Below, one piece after another: positions 6,114 to 6,582 of a DNA stretch of 6,582 nt. Source of the stretch: Methylothermaceae bacterium (GTDB lineage Bacteria; Pseudomonadota; Gammaproteobacteria; Methylococcales; Methylothermaceae). The translations under genes were made by a program, and so were the position numbers. The notes beneath the pieces were generated by a model. It had not been told where the DNA came from, searched no databases, and saw only the letters and a program-made list of their open reading frames with translations. The DNA lies in assembly GCA_027024125.1 (NCBI GenBank), contig JALVSV010000108.1, positions 1 to 6,582 on the forward strand. The letters are read 5' to 3'. Each line of letters begins with the position of its first letter. Position 1 is the first letter of the stretch.

Positions 6114-6582
6114 CTATCTCCGCTTTTTCACGTGTTTGATCAGCCTGCGGCGTTTTCGAATCTGTCTTTCGGTCAATTTGTTGTAACGACCGGCAAAGGG
6201 ATTGTCGCTGGAACGGAATTCCAATCGGAGGGGGGTACCCTTGAGACCCAGGCGATCACGAAAGAGATGATTGAGATAACGCCGGTAGCTGGCAGGAATA
6301 CGCTCTGTCTGATTGCCATGAATGACGATCACCGGAGGATTCTTGCCACCTTGGTGGGCGAATTTGAGTTTGATCCGCCGGCCCCTCACCAAAGGCGGAG
6401 GATAACTCTGTACCGCCTCCTGCAGAATTCGGGTCAGTTGGGAGGTGGAAAATTCCGCCCGGGCCTGTTCATAGACCGGGACAATCCGGTCGAACAGATC
6501 CCCCACCCCGGTACCATGGAGTGCCGACAAGGTCAGCTTCTCGGCAAAATCGACGAACTGCAACCGGCTCTCCAGTTGATCG
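6114..6582 (-). CDS. der: Ribosome biogenesis GTPase Der (EngA), C-terminal part
   Basis: The minus-strand frame is open from the window edge to a TAG at 6116-6114 and gives the last 155 residues of Der; the start is beyond the window. It begins at the end of the second GTPase domain: LQFVDFAEKLTLSALHGTG holds the G5 SA motif, then GVGDLFDRI. The KH-like C-terminal domain follows, with LVRGRRIKLKFAHQGGKNPP, VIVIHGN, SYRRYLNHLFRDRLGLKGTP and FRSSDNPF, all family hallmarks. It ends in a basic tail (RKRRRLIKHVKKRR). Der is an essential two-domain GTPase that binds the 50S subunit and helps its late assembly in the cytoplasm. The part seen is intact, and TTG codons inside it (for example at 6563) are not starts. 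It converges on the GTPase cluster and is unrelated to it in sequence type. Confidence 0.96.
   Translation of the reverse strand, partial: DQLESRLQFVDFAEKLTLSALHGTGVGDLFDRIVPVYEQARAEFSTSQLTRILQEAVQSYPPPLVRGRRIKLKFAHQGGKNPPVIVIHGNQTERIPASYRRYLNHLFRDRLGLKGTPLRLEFRSSDNPFAGRYNKLTERQIRKRRRLIKHVKKRR

Overview
The window looks like chromosomal DNA of a gammaproteobacterium. The base composition is moderately GC-rich by eye. The gene set fits: a Do-family (DegP/DegQ/MucD) protease tail, a DUF2959 protein, a family I know mainly from Gammaproteobacteria, and the C-terminal domain of Der. A bacterial-type family X DNA polymerase is compatible but not diagnostic. I cannot name the genus; this is an inference from gene content only. 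I see no insertion sequence, phage gene, CRISPR array, tRNA or rRNA, and coding density is high.

Layout, left to right. (1) 1-141, plus strand: the last 46 codons of a periplasmic Do-type serine protease, ending in its last PDZ domain. (2) 142-206: a short convergent spacer with a GC-rich hairpin. (3) 207-1928, minus strand: a complete polX gene (573 aa) with helix-hairpin-helix, polymerase X and PHP nuclease parts, all with their key residues. (4) 1929-1986: a 58-base divergent intergenic region with a possible extended -10 promoter and a perfect 10-base palindrome. (5) 1987-6013, plus strand: a tight three-gene cluster made of a DUF2959 alpha-helical protein (228 aa), a dynamin-like GTPase with a hydrophobic C-terminal segment (580 aa), and a second GTPase with two predicted transmembrane helices (533 aa). 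The first junction has a 15-base gap and the second a 20-base overlap, so the genes are probably co-transcribed. (6) 6014-6113: a convergent spacer with a nested inverted repeat. (7) 6114-6582, minus strand: the 3' end of der, which runs off the window.

The cluster at 1987-6013 is the most interesting part. It pairs two different dynamin-like GTPases, one clearly membrane-anchored and one with a probable membrane-touching hydrophobic hairpin, with a helical DUF2959 protein that here lacks the usual export signal. This suggests a small membrane-associated GTPase system of unknown role. Both GTPases share an unusual DxPD G3 motif, and each departs from the standard NKxD G4 motif in a different way. 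The flanking genes (protease, polX, der) are ordinary housekeeping or repair genes with no evident functional link to the cluster.
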